Shown: in pieces, positions 1-6,928 of the stretch | How the letters are laid out: each line of letters begins with the position of its first letter | How positions within the stretch are numbered: position 1 is the stretch's first letter | NCBI GenBank assembly: GCA_035687045.1 | Contig: DASRYU010000024.1 | Location: 1 to 33,137, forward strand | DNA length: 33,137 nucleotides | Source of the DNA: JAJPHT01 sp035687045 | GTDB lineage: Archaea; Thermoplasmatota; SW-10-69-26; JACQPN01; JAJPHT01 | Reading direction: 5' to 3' | The notes under the pieces: generated by a model | Databases searched by the model: none | What the model was told of the DNA's origin: nothing | What the model saw: only the letters and a program-made list of their open reading frames with translations | Position numbers and translations under genes: made by a program

Positions 1-324
1 CCGCCGAACGACCCGCCGCCGCGGCGCCTTCTTCGGGCGCCAGTTCCAGGGGAGGTAGTCGGTCCAGCTGCGCGGGCCGCGCGCGCAGCGCCAGCCGTGG
101 GGCTCGGTGCGGAGGTCGAAGCCGCACTCGGCGCAGAAGGCGGTGCGGTAGCTTGAGCAGCGGGAGCATCCGCCGATGTGCGCGGTGACCTGGCGCTCGT
201 GCGTGTTGCGCACGACCTGCGCGAGCTGGCCTTCGCTGCCGCCGGCGAGAAGGATGACCTGCTCGTGCTGCTTGGCGGCGAGCGCGCGCGCCCCCTCGCA
301 CGCGGGATCCAGCCTCGCGTCCAT
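1..324 (-). CDS. Partial protein with zinc-ribbon-like CxxC pairs
   Basis: The reading frame opens at an ATG (322-324, minus strand) and runs off the left edge without a stop, giving 108 residues of an incomplete protein. Two CxxC pairs lie at residues 53/56 (CSRC) and 64/67 (CAEC), with another Cys at 80, which resembles a zinc ribbon. The next segment is rich in Trp and Arg (around residues 78-96) and ends in a basic run. The start is 22 bp after the leuB stop on the same strand, so the two genes may be co-transcribed. I do not recognise the family. A DNA- or RNA-binding role would be a guess from the zinc ribbon and basic tail. Confidence 0.5.
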   Translation of the reverse strand, partial: MDARLDPACEGARALAAKQHEQVILLAGGSEGQLAQVVRNTHERQVTAHIGGCSRCSSYRTAFCAECGFDLRTEPHGWRCARGPRSWTDYLPWNWRPKKAPRRRVVRR

Positions 325-346
325 GGAGGGACCTCTGCGGGAGGGC

Positions 347-1345
347 CTATTTGAGGTTCGCCACGACCGCGGCCGTGAACGCCTCGGTGGAGAGGGTGCC
401 TCCGGCGTCGGGGGTGGTCCCTTCCCCGAGCGCGGCGCGGACGGCCGCCTCCACGCGGTGCGCCTCTGCACCGTGGCCGAGGTATTCGAGCATCATGGCG
501 GCGCTGAGGATGGCGCCGCACGGGTTGGCGACGCCCTTGCCCGCGATGTCCGGGGCGCTCCCGTGCACGGGCTCGAAGAGCGCGGCGCGCGGACCGAAGC
601 TTCCCGAGGGGGCGAATCCGAGGCCGCCCACGAGGCCGGCCATCTCGTCGGAGAGGACGTCGCCGTAGAGGTTCATCGTCACGAGCATGTCGAACTGCTG
701 CGGGCGCAGGACGAGCTGCATCGCGGCGTTGTCGAGAAGCATCTCCTTCGCCGTGATGCGCGGGAACGCTTTCGCGGTCTCGCGAAAGGTGGAGAGGAAG
801 AGCCCGTCGCTCTTGCGGAGCACGTTCGCCTTGTGGAGGCAGTGGAGCTGCTTGCGCCCGCGGCGCTGTGCCCACTCGAAGGCGAACCGGATGACGCGCT
901 CGCTGCCGCGCCGCGAGATGCGGCGGTGCGTCGTGACGCCTTCCTCGTCCTCCGTCTCGGGCGCGTTGTACATGCCTTCGGAGTTCTCGCGGACGAGCAC
1001 GAGGTCGAGCCCCTTCGCGAGGCAGGGTTGGCCGAGGTCGCGCGCTGGCCGCACGTTCGCGTACGCGTCCAGCTCGTTGCGAAGCGCGAGGATGACGCTC
1101 GTGTAGTGCGGGTCCTCGCTCGCGAGGGGCGACGTGATGGCGCCGAAGAGGACGGCGTCCGCCTCGCGCACGGCGGCGAGCGTCGCCTCCGGCAGGTACG
1201 TGCCGGTGCGCCGCTTGCATTCGAGCCCCGCGTTCGCGTGCAGGTAGTCGAGCTCGACGTCGAGCGCGTCGAGGACGGTGAGCGCCGCGCCCACGACCTC
1301 CGGACCGATGCCGTCCCCTGGGATGACGGCGACCGCTTTCGCCAC
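347..1345 (-). CDS. leuB: 3-isopropylmalate dehydrogenase family (beta-decarboxylating dehydrogenase)
   Basis: This 332-residue protein has full family length. It starts at a GTG with the nucleotide-binding entry IPGDGIGPEV at residues 8-17. The substrate loop reads VRENSEGMY, the REN(S/T)EG form common in archaeal members, followed by ARG-rich substrate contacts (RRISRRGSER). The metal-binding Asp cluster is seen in NLYGDVLSDEMAG and the coenzyme region in EPVHGSAPDIAGKG. The family oxidatively decarboxylates 3-isopropylmalate in leucine synthesis. Close relatives use isocitrate, homoisocitrate or tartrate, and sequence alone does not fully separate them. leuD lies about 1.6 kb away on the same strand and supports the leucine assignment, but a lipoprotein gene on the other strand separates them and leuC is not in the window. 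Confidence 0.85.
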   Translation of the reverse strand: MAKAVAVIPGDGIGPEVVGAALTVLDALDVELDYLHANAGLECKRRTGTYLPEATLAAVREADAVLFGAITSPLASEDPHYTSVILALRNELDAYANVRPARDLGQPCLAKGLDLVLVRENSEGMYNAPETEDEEGVTTHRRISRRGSERVIRFAFEWAQRRGRKQLHCLHKANVLRKSDGLFLSTFRETAKAFPRITAKEMLLDNAAMQLVLRPQQFDMLVTMNLYGDVLSDEMAGLVGGLGFAPSGSFGPRAALFEPVHGSAPDIAGKGVANPCGAILSAAMMLEYLGHGAEAHRVEAAVRAALGEGTTPDAGGTLSTEAFTAAVVANLK

Positions 1346-1443
1346 GCGCGCCCAAACCGGCTGGCCTCCTTCAGCCTTCCCCTGTTCGGGGCGCGCCGAA
1401 CGCGAGGGAAGGCGTCTTGCACGCCGCCGCGGAACCGGGGGGC

Positions 1444-2982
1444 ATGCGTCGCGCGCTCGCGCTCCTGCTCGTTCCCGCCCTCCTGCTGCCCGGCTGCGCG
1501 GAGGACGTCGGCTGGGCGCCCGCCGCGCGCGGCGCGAGCATCGTCGCGTACGCCGACCTGCAGGCGGAGGACGGGCCCAACCGGACCATTCTCGTGTTGC
1601 GCGGGGCGGGCGTCGCCGAGCGCCTCACGTACCTCGGCGACGGCTCGTGGCTGCCGCGCCTCGCGCCCGGCCTCGACTACCCGCGCGAGGAGCTCGACCT
1701 CCTCTTCGAGGCGCCCTCCGCAGGCCGCGAGCGCGGCGGGCTCGTCGTGCGCATCGAGCGCGGCAGCGTCGGCGAGCGCGAGCGCGACGCGCTGCGCCCG
1801 TTCCTGGAGGGGGAGTGGCCCGCTCCGTTCGTGCCTCTCGGGGCGGAGGAGCCGCACCCATGGTATCGGCCGCTCGTGATGGCGCGGGCGCAGCCCTTCG
1901 CCGCCACCGAAGCGCCGCCCGACGGGAACGAGCATCTCGGCCGCGGCCAGCAGCGGGTCGGGGAGCTCGCCGACGCCTTCCGCGCCGCCGCGCGCTCGTT
2001 CCAGGCGGCGTCGGTGGAGGAGGCGGAAGGCTTCGGCCGCGCGTTCGGCGGCTGCATGCGCTCGTCGACGTCCGTGTCGCCCGAGGCGGCGCGCGTCGGC
2101 GAGGTCTTCGAGGTGCGCGCGAGCGTCACGAACTGCGGCAGCGCGCCGGTGACGCTGGACTTCGCGCGCTGCGCCCAGGGGCCGAGCGCGACGGTGCAGG
2201 TGGGCGGCATGGTCTCGCCCTTCGCCGCCGCGCTTCCTGCGAGCGAGGAGCCGTCGGCCGCGTACGCGATGGACGCCGTCTGCCGCGGGGACGCGGCGCC
2301 GCTGACCCTCGCGCCGGGCGCGACGGAGACCCTCGTGCGGCGCTGGAACGGCACGTACGCCGCGTGCCGCACCGCGCACCAGTGCGAGTTCCGCCCCGCG
2401 GCGCCGGGCGAGTACGGCCTTGTCACGTGGGCCACCGGCCAGCACGAGGCGGCTTTCACGGGCGTGACGCTTCTTGCGGCGCAGCCGGAGACGACGAGGT
2501 TCCTTCTTGTCCGCGAGAGCGACTGGCTCAACTCCACATCGTCGGAGAGCATCCCGGCCGACTTCGGCCCCCACTGCGCGCCCGTGGGCTACCGGACGCG
2601 GCCGCCCGCCGTGACGCTCTGGTACTACGAGGAGAAGCCTCCGATCCCCAGCGCGGTCGTCGTGCGCGACTGGCGCGACGGCCACCGGCCGGACAACGTG
2701 ATGACCTTCAGCGCGGACCGCCTCGCGGTCGCGCTCCTCCACGAGGGGAACGCCACGCTCGCGTCGCCGTTCAGCGCCTCGCTCCCGCTCGCGGAGGTGG
2801 CGCTGGACGGGGAGGATTTCCTTGTCAACGGCACCCGCCTCGCGCCGGGCGAGCGCTTCGAGCTGCGCGTCGCGCACACGCTCCACGAGAACGGCGGAAC
2901 GTACGACGCGGTGAGCATCCTCGCCTTCGAGAACGTCGGGCTCGCGGACGTGCTCTTCGCGCGCGCGGGCCTTTGCGCCTAG
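1444..2982 (+). CDS. Secreted lipoprotein, function unknown
   Basis: A protein of 512 residues with a signal peptide and lipobox: Met-Arg-Arg, a leucine-rich stretch, then LLPGC with the lipidated Cys near residue 18. I chose the ATG at 1444 over an in-frame ATG 27 bases upstream because it puts the charged residues directly before the hydrophobic core. The mature part has several Cys and likely beta-sandwich regions, including one reading VGEVFEVRASVTNCGSAPVTLDF, which resembles domains that measure departures from an unperturbed value. No catalytic motif is evident. It is probably anchored to the outer face of the membrane. Its stop overlaps the leuD stop on the opposite strand within one CTAG. 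It sits between leuB and leuD but shows no sign of a role in leucine synthesis. Confidence 0.7.
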   Translation: MRRALALLLVPALLLPGCAEDVGWAPAARGASIVAYADLQAEDGPNRTILVLRGAGVAERLTYLGDGSWLPRLAPGLDYPREELDLLFEAPSAGRERGGLVVRIERGSVGERERDALRPFLEGEWPAPFVPLGAEEPHPWYRPLVMARAQPFAATEAPPDGNEHLGRGQQRVGELADAFRAAARSFQAASVEEAEGFGRAFGGCMRSSTSVSPEAARVGEVFEVRASVTNCGSAPVTLDFARCAQGPSATVQVGGMVSPFAAALPASEEPSAAYAMDAVCRGDAAPLTLAPGATETLVRRWNGTYAACRTAHQCEFRPAAPGEYGLVTWATGQHEAAFTGVTLLAAQPETTRFLLVRESDWLNSTSSESIPADFGPHCAPVGYRTRPPAVTLWYYEEKPPIPSAVVVRDWRDGHRPDNVMTFSADRLAVALLHEGNATLASPFSASLPLAEVALDGEDFLVNGTRLAPGERFELRVAHTLHENGGTYDAVSILAFENVGLADVLFARAGLCA

Positions 2983-3458
2983 TTGGGCGGCGTGAACTTC
3001 CGCTTCATGTGCTCCACGAGTCCGCCGTCGTCGATGATGGCGCGCGCCACATCAGGCAGGGGCTTCGCCTCCCACGAGCGCCCCGTCGCCGGCTCGACGA
3101 TGCGCCCCGTCGCGACGTCCACCTCGAGCTCCGCGCCGTCCTCGCAGTCGACGTCCGCCTCGAGGACGGGGAGCGCGAGGTTCACGGCGTTGCGGTAGAA
3201 GATGCCGGCGAAGGTCGGCGCAATGACGCACCTCACGCCGGCCTGCTTGATGGCCATGACGGCCTGCTCGCGCGAGGAGCCGCAGCCGAAGTTGCGCCCC
3301 GCGACGACGAACGCCCTCGCCTTCGCCTTCGCGGGGAGCGCCGCGTCCTCGCCCTCGAAGACGTGGTCGCCCAGGCGCTCCCAGTCTTGCATGAAGCGGG
3401 CCGGGATGATGCGGTCCGTGTCCATGTTGGGCCCGAGCCTGAGCACCTTGCCGCGCAC
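2979..3458 (-). CDS. leuD: 3-isopropylmalate dehydratase small subunit
   Basis: The protein has 159 residues, the usual size of the archaeal small subunit (swivelling domain). It opens VRGKVLRLGPNMDTDRIIPA, a hallmark of the family, and carries the conserved GRNFGCGSSREQA and APTFAGIFYRNAVN segments. With LeuC it isomerises 2- and 3-isopropylmalate. The specificity loop after IIPARF reads MQD, nearer to isopropylmalate than to homoaconitate enzymes as I recall them, which is weak evidence. The open frame continues far upstream, but the GTG at 3458 fits the family N-terminus and lies 27 bp after a TATA-like patch. LeuC is not encoded nearby. The gene diverges from the SDR gene. Confidence 0.88.
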   Translation of the reverse strand: MRGKVLRLGPNMDTDRIIPARFMQDWERLGDHVFEGEDAALPAKAKARAFVVAGRNFGCGSSREQAVMAIKQAGVRCVIAPTFAGIFYRNAVNLALPVLEADVDCEDGAELEVDVATGRIVEPATGRSWEAKPLPDVARAIIDDGGLVEHMKRKFTPPN

Positions 3459-3480
3459 GCGACGCCGACGCCGCGTCCGG

Positions 3481-3490
3481 GTCTTGAGCC
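3481..3490 (-). promoter_or_regulatory. TATA-like box of leuD
   Basis: On the minus strand the patch reads GGCTCAAGAC, about 27 bp before the GTG start of leuD. The spacing fits a leaderless archaeal transcript. The box is degenerate, so it rests mainly on spacing and on similarity to other boxes in the window. The rest of the 183-bp gap between leuD and the SDR gene is GC-rich with imprecise CCTCCGCCTCG-type repetition. Confidence 0.35.
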
Positions 3491-3610
3491 TTCGCTCCGC
3501 GAGCCGGCGCGCCGCGCGACATGCGGCCGCGCCGCCTCCGCCCCGCGCCTCGCCCTCCGCCTCGGCCTCCGCCTCGCGTCCGTGCCCGCGCCCGCGCGCC
3601 CGCGGCGCGA

Positions 3611-3620
3611 CGCTTATCCG
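3611..3620 (+). promoter_or_regulatory. TATA-like box of the catabolic SDR gene
   Basis: CGCTTATCCG is the only A/T-rich patch in a very GC-rich stretch. It is centred about 27 bp before the GTG at 3642, as expected for archaeal leaderless initiation. It would drive the four-gene run from the SDR to the acyl-CoA dehydrogenase. Confidence 0.5.
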
Positions 3621-3641
3621 TCCCGGCCCGGATGGCGCGCC

Positions 3642-4415
3642 GTGCCTCCCGAGCGTCGCGTCGCATGGATCACCGGCGGGGGCCGCGGCATCGGACGCGC
3701 CACCGCGCTCGCCCTCGCGCCCTCGTGCGACGTCGCGCTCTCGGCGCGCAGCGCGGACGAGCTGCGCCGCGTCGCGAACGAGTGCCGCAAGCTCGGCGCG
3801 CGCGCGGCGGAGGTCCCATGCGACCTCACGGACGCGCAGGCCATCGAGGCCGCGCACGGCCAGGTGGTCGCCCAGCTGGGGGCGCCGGCCATCCTCGTGA
3901 ATGGCGCCGGACAGGCCAAGAGCGCGCCCTTCCATCGCACGACGCCGGAGCTCTTCGAGGGGCTCTGGCGCCTCAACGTGCTGGGCTGCTATCACACGAT
4001 GCGCCTCGCGCTCCCTGCGATGGTCGGCGCGGGCTGGGGGCGGGTCGTGAACGTCGCGAGCATCGCCGGGAAGACGGGGCAGCCCTACATCTCCGCGTAC
4101 GCGAGCTCGAAGCACGCGCTCCTCGGCCTCACGCGCAGCGTCGCGCTGGAGGTCGCCGCGAAGGGCGTGACGGTGAACGCCGTCTGCCCCGGCTACGTCG
4201 ACACGCCGATGACCGACGAGAGCGTCGAGAACATGGTGCGCGTCACGGGGCGCCCGCGCGAGGAGATCGTGAAGAGCGTCGTGGGGATGAACCCGCAGCG
4301 GCGCCTCATCGAGCCCGAGGAGGTCGCGGCGGCCATCGCGTACCTGGTAGGGCCCGAGGCGCGCGGCATCAACGGACAGGCGATCACGATCGACGGTGGC
4401 GCGACGCCATGGTGA
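3642..4415 (+). CDS. Short-chain dehydrogenase/reductase, probable 3-hydroxyacyl-CoA dehydrogenase
   Basis: A classical SDR of 257 residues. The cofactor motif is TGGGRGIGRA near residues 11-20, the structural motif is VNGAGQ (NGAG in place of the usual NNAG), and the catalytic Ser, Tyr and Lys lie in VASIAGKTGQPYISAYASSK. The C-terminal NGQAITIDGGATPW is typical of FabG-like enzymes. It is first in a run with RidA-like, crotonase and acyl-CoA dehydrogenase genes, so oxidation of a 3-hydroxyacyl-CoA or ring hydroxyl in CoA-thioester breakdown is the likeliest role. A FabG-like reductase is the alternative. The start is a GTG placed 27 bp after a TATA-like box; the longer upstream frame has no SDR content. 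Its end overlaps the next gene by 7 bases. Confidence 0.85.
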   Translation: MPPERRVAWITGGGRGIGRATALALAPSCDVALSARSADELRRVANECRKLGARAAEVPCDLTDAQAIEAAHGQVVAQLGAPAILVNGAGQAKSAPFHRTTPELFEGLWRLNVLGCYHTMRLALPAMVGAGWGRVVNVASIAGKTGQPYISAYASSKHALLGLTRSVALEVAAKGVTVNAVCPGYVDTPMTDESVENMVRVTGRPREEIVKSVVGMNPQRRLIEPEEVAAAIAYLVGPEARGINGQAITIDGGATPW

Positions 4416-4810
4416 CGCCCGTCGAGGCGCCGGCCTTGGGGAAGGCCATCGGGTACGCGCACGGGATGCGCGCCGGCGGCCTCGTCTTCACGGCGGGGCA
4501 GATCGGCGCGACCGGCTCGCCGGAGGGCGCGCTGCGCGTCGTCTCGCCCGACCTCGCGGAGCAGTTCGAGAAGGCGCTCGAGAACGTCGTCGAGGTCGTG
4601 CGCGCGGCGGGGGGAGAGCCCGGCTCGATCGCCGAGATGACCGTCTACGTCACGGACATGGAGGCGTACCGCGCGAAGCGCAAGGAGATCGGCGCGGCGT
4701 GGCGCAGGCACCTCGGGCGCCACTTCCCCGCCATGACGCTCGTCGCGGTGACCGCCCTCGTCGAGCCGGAGGCGAAGGTGGAGATCCGCGCGGTCGCGAA
4801 GGTGGAGTGA
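4409..4810 (+). CDS. RidA/YjgF-family protein lacking the usual catalytic Arg
   Basis: The 133-residue protein is a compact single-domain RidA (YjgF/YER057c/UK114) member with LVFTAGQIG near residue 24 and the C-terminal VEIRAVAKVE strand. RidA proteins hydrolyse enamines and imines, and relatives act on intermediates of aromatic breakdown. The position equal to Arg105 of E. coli RidA, in FPARS, reads FPAMT here, so Met replaces the residue that holds the substrate carboxylate. It may therefore belong to a RidA subgroup with another substrate, for example a CoA thioester with no free carboxylate. The ATG overlaps the SDR stop by 7 bases and the crotonase gene follows after 3 bases, showing tight operon coupling. 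Confidence 0.82.
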   Translation: MVTPVEAPALGKAIGYAHGMRAGGLVFTAGQIGATGSPEGALRVVSPDLAEQFEKALENVVEVVRAAGGEPGSIAEMTVYVTDMEAYRAKRKEIGAAWRRHLGRHFPAMTLVAVTALVEPEAKVEIRAVAKVE

Positions 4811-4813
4811 AGC

Positions 4814-5614
4814 ATGGTCGAAGGCTTGCGATATCAAGAGGACGGGAAGGTCGCGACGATCACCCTGAGCCGGCCGGACCGGCTCAACGCGCTCACGTTC
4901 GACATCTATGCGGAGCTTCGCGACACGTTCGCGCGCCTGCGCCACAACGCGAACGTGCAGGCCGTCGTCCTCACGGGCGAAGGGCGCGGCTTCTGCAGCG
5001 GCGGCGACGTCGAGGACATCATCGGCCACCTCCTCAAGATGGAGCCCGCGCAGCTCCTCGCGTTCACGACGATGACGTGCGACGTCGTCGCCAACATGCG
5101 CGCCTGCCCGCAGCCCATCGTCGCGGCGCTCAACGGCACCGTCGCCGGGGCCGGCTCCGCCCTCGCGCTCGCCTCCGACTTCCGCCTCGCCGCGCCCGAG
5201 GCCAAGATCGCCTTCCTCTTCGTGAAGGCCGGCCTCTCCGCCGCCGACATGGGCGCCTGCCACCTCCTCCCGCGCATCGTAGGCCTCGGCCGCGCGACGG
5301 AGCTCCTGATGCTTGGCGACTTCATCGGCGCCGACGAGGCGCACCGCATCGGGCTCTACAACCGCATCGTGCCGCGCGAGTCGCTCCTCGCCGAGGCGCG
5401 CGCGCTCGCCGAGCGGCTCGCGAGCGGCCCCGGCGTCGGCATCGCGGTGTCCAAGGAGACGCTCAACGCGCAGCTCGACATGAGCATCGCCGACGCGCTC
5501 CGGTGGGACGCGCACGTGCAGGCGCAGTGCATGCTCTCGCCCGACTTCCGCGAGGCCTACGAGGCGTTCCGCGACAAGCGGCCGGCGAAGTACGCGCCGC
5601 GCGTGCGGCGGTGA
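4814..5614 (+). CDS. Crotonase-family acyl-CoA enzyme with altered active site
   Basis: This 266-residue protein is a crotonase-fold enzyme. The first oxyanion segment is GRGFCSGGDVEDI near residues 57-69 and the second is NGTVAGAGSALALASDF. In true enoyl-CoA hydratases two Glu (144 and 164 of the rat enzyme) activate water; here the matching segments read GAGSALA and FLFVKAGLS, with neither Glu. An Asp in AADMGAC lines up with Asp204 of dienoyl-CoA isomerase. The chemistry may thus be isomerisation, hydrolysis or ring cleavage. Plain hydratase annotation is what automated methods would assign. It lies in an operon between the RidA-like and acyl-CoA dehydrogenase genes and probably acts on the non-aromatic CoA thioester made by the flavoprotein downstream. 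Confidence 0.85.
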   Translation: MVEGLRYQEDGKVATITLSRPDRLNALTFDIYAELRDTFARLRHNANVQAVVLTGEGRGFCSGGDVEDIIGHLLKMEPAQLLAFTTMTCDVVANMRACPQPIVAALNGTVAGAGSALALASDFRLAAPEAKIAFLFVKAGLSAADMGACHLLPRIVGLGRATELLMLGDFIGADEAHRIGLYNRIVPRESLLAEARALAERLASGPGVGIAVSKETLNAQLDMSIADALRWDAHVQAQCMLSPDFREAYEAFRDKRPAKYAPRVRR

Positions 5615-5620
5615 ACGAGC

Positions 5621-6784
5621 GTGCGCGACCCCTTCCTCGACGAGCGGCACGCGAGGCTCCGCGAGAGGGCGCGGGCCCTGTCGCTCGCGAAGCTCGAGCC
5701 GCTGGAGGAGCGCGCGGAGTCCGACCTGCGCGAAGCGTCGCGCCAAGCGGTGCGCGCGATGGGCGACGAGGGCCTCTTCCGGGCCGTGGTCCCGGAGGCG
5801 CACGGGGGCGACGCGGCGCAGGTGGAGGTGCGCGCCGTCGCCGCCGCGCGGGAAGGCGTCGCGTACGGCTCACCGCTCGCGGACGCGCTCCTCGCCCTCC
5901 AGGGGCTCGGCTCCCTCCCAATCTCCTTCGCCGGCGCGGAGGAGCAGAAGCGCGCGTGGCTTCCGAAGGTCGCGCAGGGGCGCGCCATCGCCGGCTTCGC
6001 GCTCACCGAGCCTGGCGCGGGAAGCGACGTCGCCGCGATGCGCACGCGCGCGACGCGCGTGGGCGACGAGTGGGAGCTCACCGGCGAGAAGACGTTCATC
6101 TCGAACGCTGGCCTCGCCGACTTCTACACGCTCTTCGCGAAGACGGATCCCGACGCGGGGCACAGGGGCATCAGCGCGTTCCTCGTTCCCGCCGACGGGG
6201 GGGGCCTCTCGCACCGTCCGCTCAAGCTTCTCGCGAACCACCCCATCGGCACGCTGACGCTCGAGCGCGCGCGCCTGCCGCGGTCGGCGCTCCTGGGCGC
6301 CGAGGGGGACGGCTTCAAGCTCGCGCTCCGCACGCTCGACCGCATGCGCTCCACCGTCGCGGCCGCCGCGTGCGGCATGGCGTGGCGGGCGCTCGACGAG
6401 GCCGTCTCGCGGGCGCGCTCGCGCGAGCAGTTCGGCAAGCCCATCGGCGAGAACCAGGGGCTGCGGTGGATGCTCGCGGACGCGTCGACCCAGCTCGAGG
6501 CGGCGCGCCTTCTCACCTACCGCGCCGCGTGGCTCGCCGACGGAGGACAGGAGCGCGTGACGGTCGAGTCCGCGCAGGCGAAGCTTTTCGCGACCGAGAC
6601 GGCGCAGCGCGTGGTCGACCTCGCGCTCCAGGTGCACGGTGGCGCGGGCACGCTCCACGGAAGCGTCGTCGAGCGCCTCTACCGCGAGGTGCGCGCGCTG
6701 CGCATCTACGAGGGGACGAGCGAGGTCCTGCGCGAGACCATCGGGAAGGCGCTCCTGCGCGACGCCGCCGAAACGCCGCGATGA
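5621..6784 (+). CDS. Acyl-CoA dehydrogenase
   Basis: The 387-residue protein has normal family length. The FAD/substrate segment FALTEPGAGSDVAAM is followed by the middle-domain TGEKTFISNAGLADFYTLF. The C-terminal helices carry RSREQFGKPIGENQGLRWML and QVHGGAGTLHGS. The catalytic base is probably the Glu of RIYEGTSEVLRE, the position used by short- and medium-chain enzymes. It introduces a double bond next to a CoA thioester and needs an electron-transfer flavoprotein, which is not in the window. Start is the GTG at 5621, 6 bases after the crotonase stop; no better start lies nearby. It ends the first transcription unit of the cluster, and an inverted repeat begins at its stop codon. Confidence 0.92.
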   Translation: MRDPFLDERHARLRERARALSLAKLEPLEERAESDLREASRQAVRAMGDEGLFRAVVPEAHGGDAAQVEVRAVAAAREGVAYGSPLADALLALQGLGSLPISFAGAEEQKRAWLPKVAQGRAIAGFALTEPGAGSDVAAMRTRATRVGDEWELTGEKTFISNAGLADFYTLFAKTDPDAGHRGISAFLVPADGGGLSHRPLKLLANHPIGTLTLERARLPRSALLGAEGDGFKLALRTLDRMRSTVAAAACGMAWRALDEAVSRARSREQFGKPIGENQGLRWMLADASTQLEAARLLTYRAAWLADGGQERVTVESAQAKLFATETAQRVVDLALQVHGGAGTLHGSVVERLYREVRALRIYEGTSEVLRETIGKALLRDAAETPR

Positions 6785-6863
6785 CGCGACGACGCGAGGA
6801 TGGACAGGCGTTCTCCAGCCCGGAGCGCGGACGCCCCAGTTCGCGTCTTCGCGTCTTCGCGGC
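6782..6863 (+). repeat. Stop-anchored inverted repeat, copy 1
   Basis: An inverted repeat starts at the acyl-CoA dehydrogenase stop codon. The left arm is ACGCGACGACGCGA (6784-6797) and the right arm TCGCGTCTTCGCGT (6841-6854), separated by about 43 bases. The right arm lies in a 24-base block (6840-6863) found again, with one difference, on the other strand after pyrG (28978-29001). Both copies have the same orientation relative to the gene that precedes them. A role in 3'-end formation or mRNA stability is inferred. Confidence 0.6.
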
Positions 6864-6893
6864 TCATCCCCCGCGCGCGCCCGCACCCGACAA

Positions 6894-6902
6894 GGCTTAA
6901 CG
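6894..6902 (+). promoter_or_regulatory. TATA-like box of the fused flavoprotein gene
   Basis: GGCTTAACG lies about 32 bp before the ATG at 6929, in an otherwise GC-rich gap of 144 bases. It suggests that the flavoprotein, ligase and amidohydrolase genes form a second transcription unit, with a leader of only a few bases. Confidence 0.5.
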
Positions 6903-6928
6903 GTCGCCTGCCGGTGCGAGCGACGCCG

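Noticed and set aside
3459..4115. Long N-terminal extension of LeuD (frame open to 4115 on the minus strand)
   Set aside because: The extension overlaps the SDR gene, is Arg-rich and unlike LeuD; the family N-terminus begins at the GTG at 3458.
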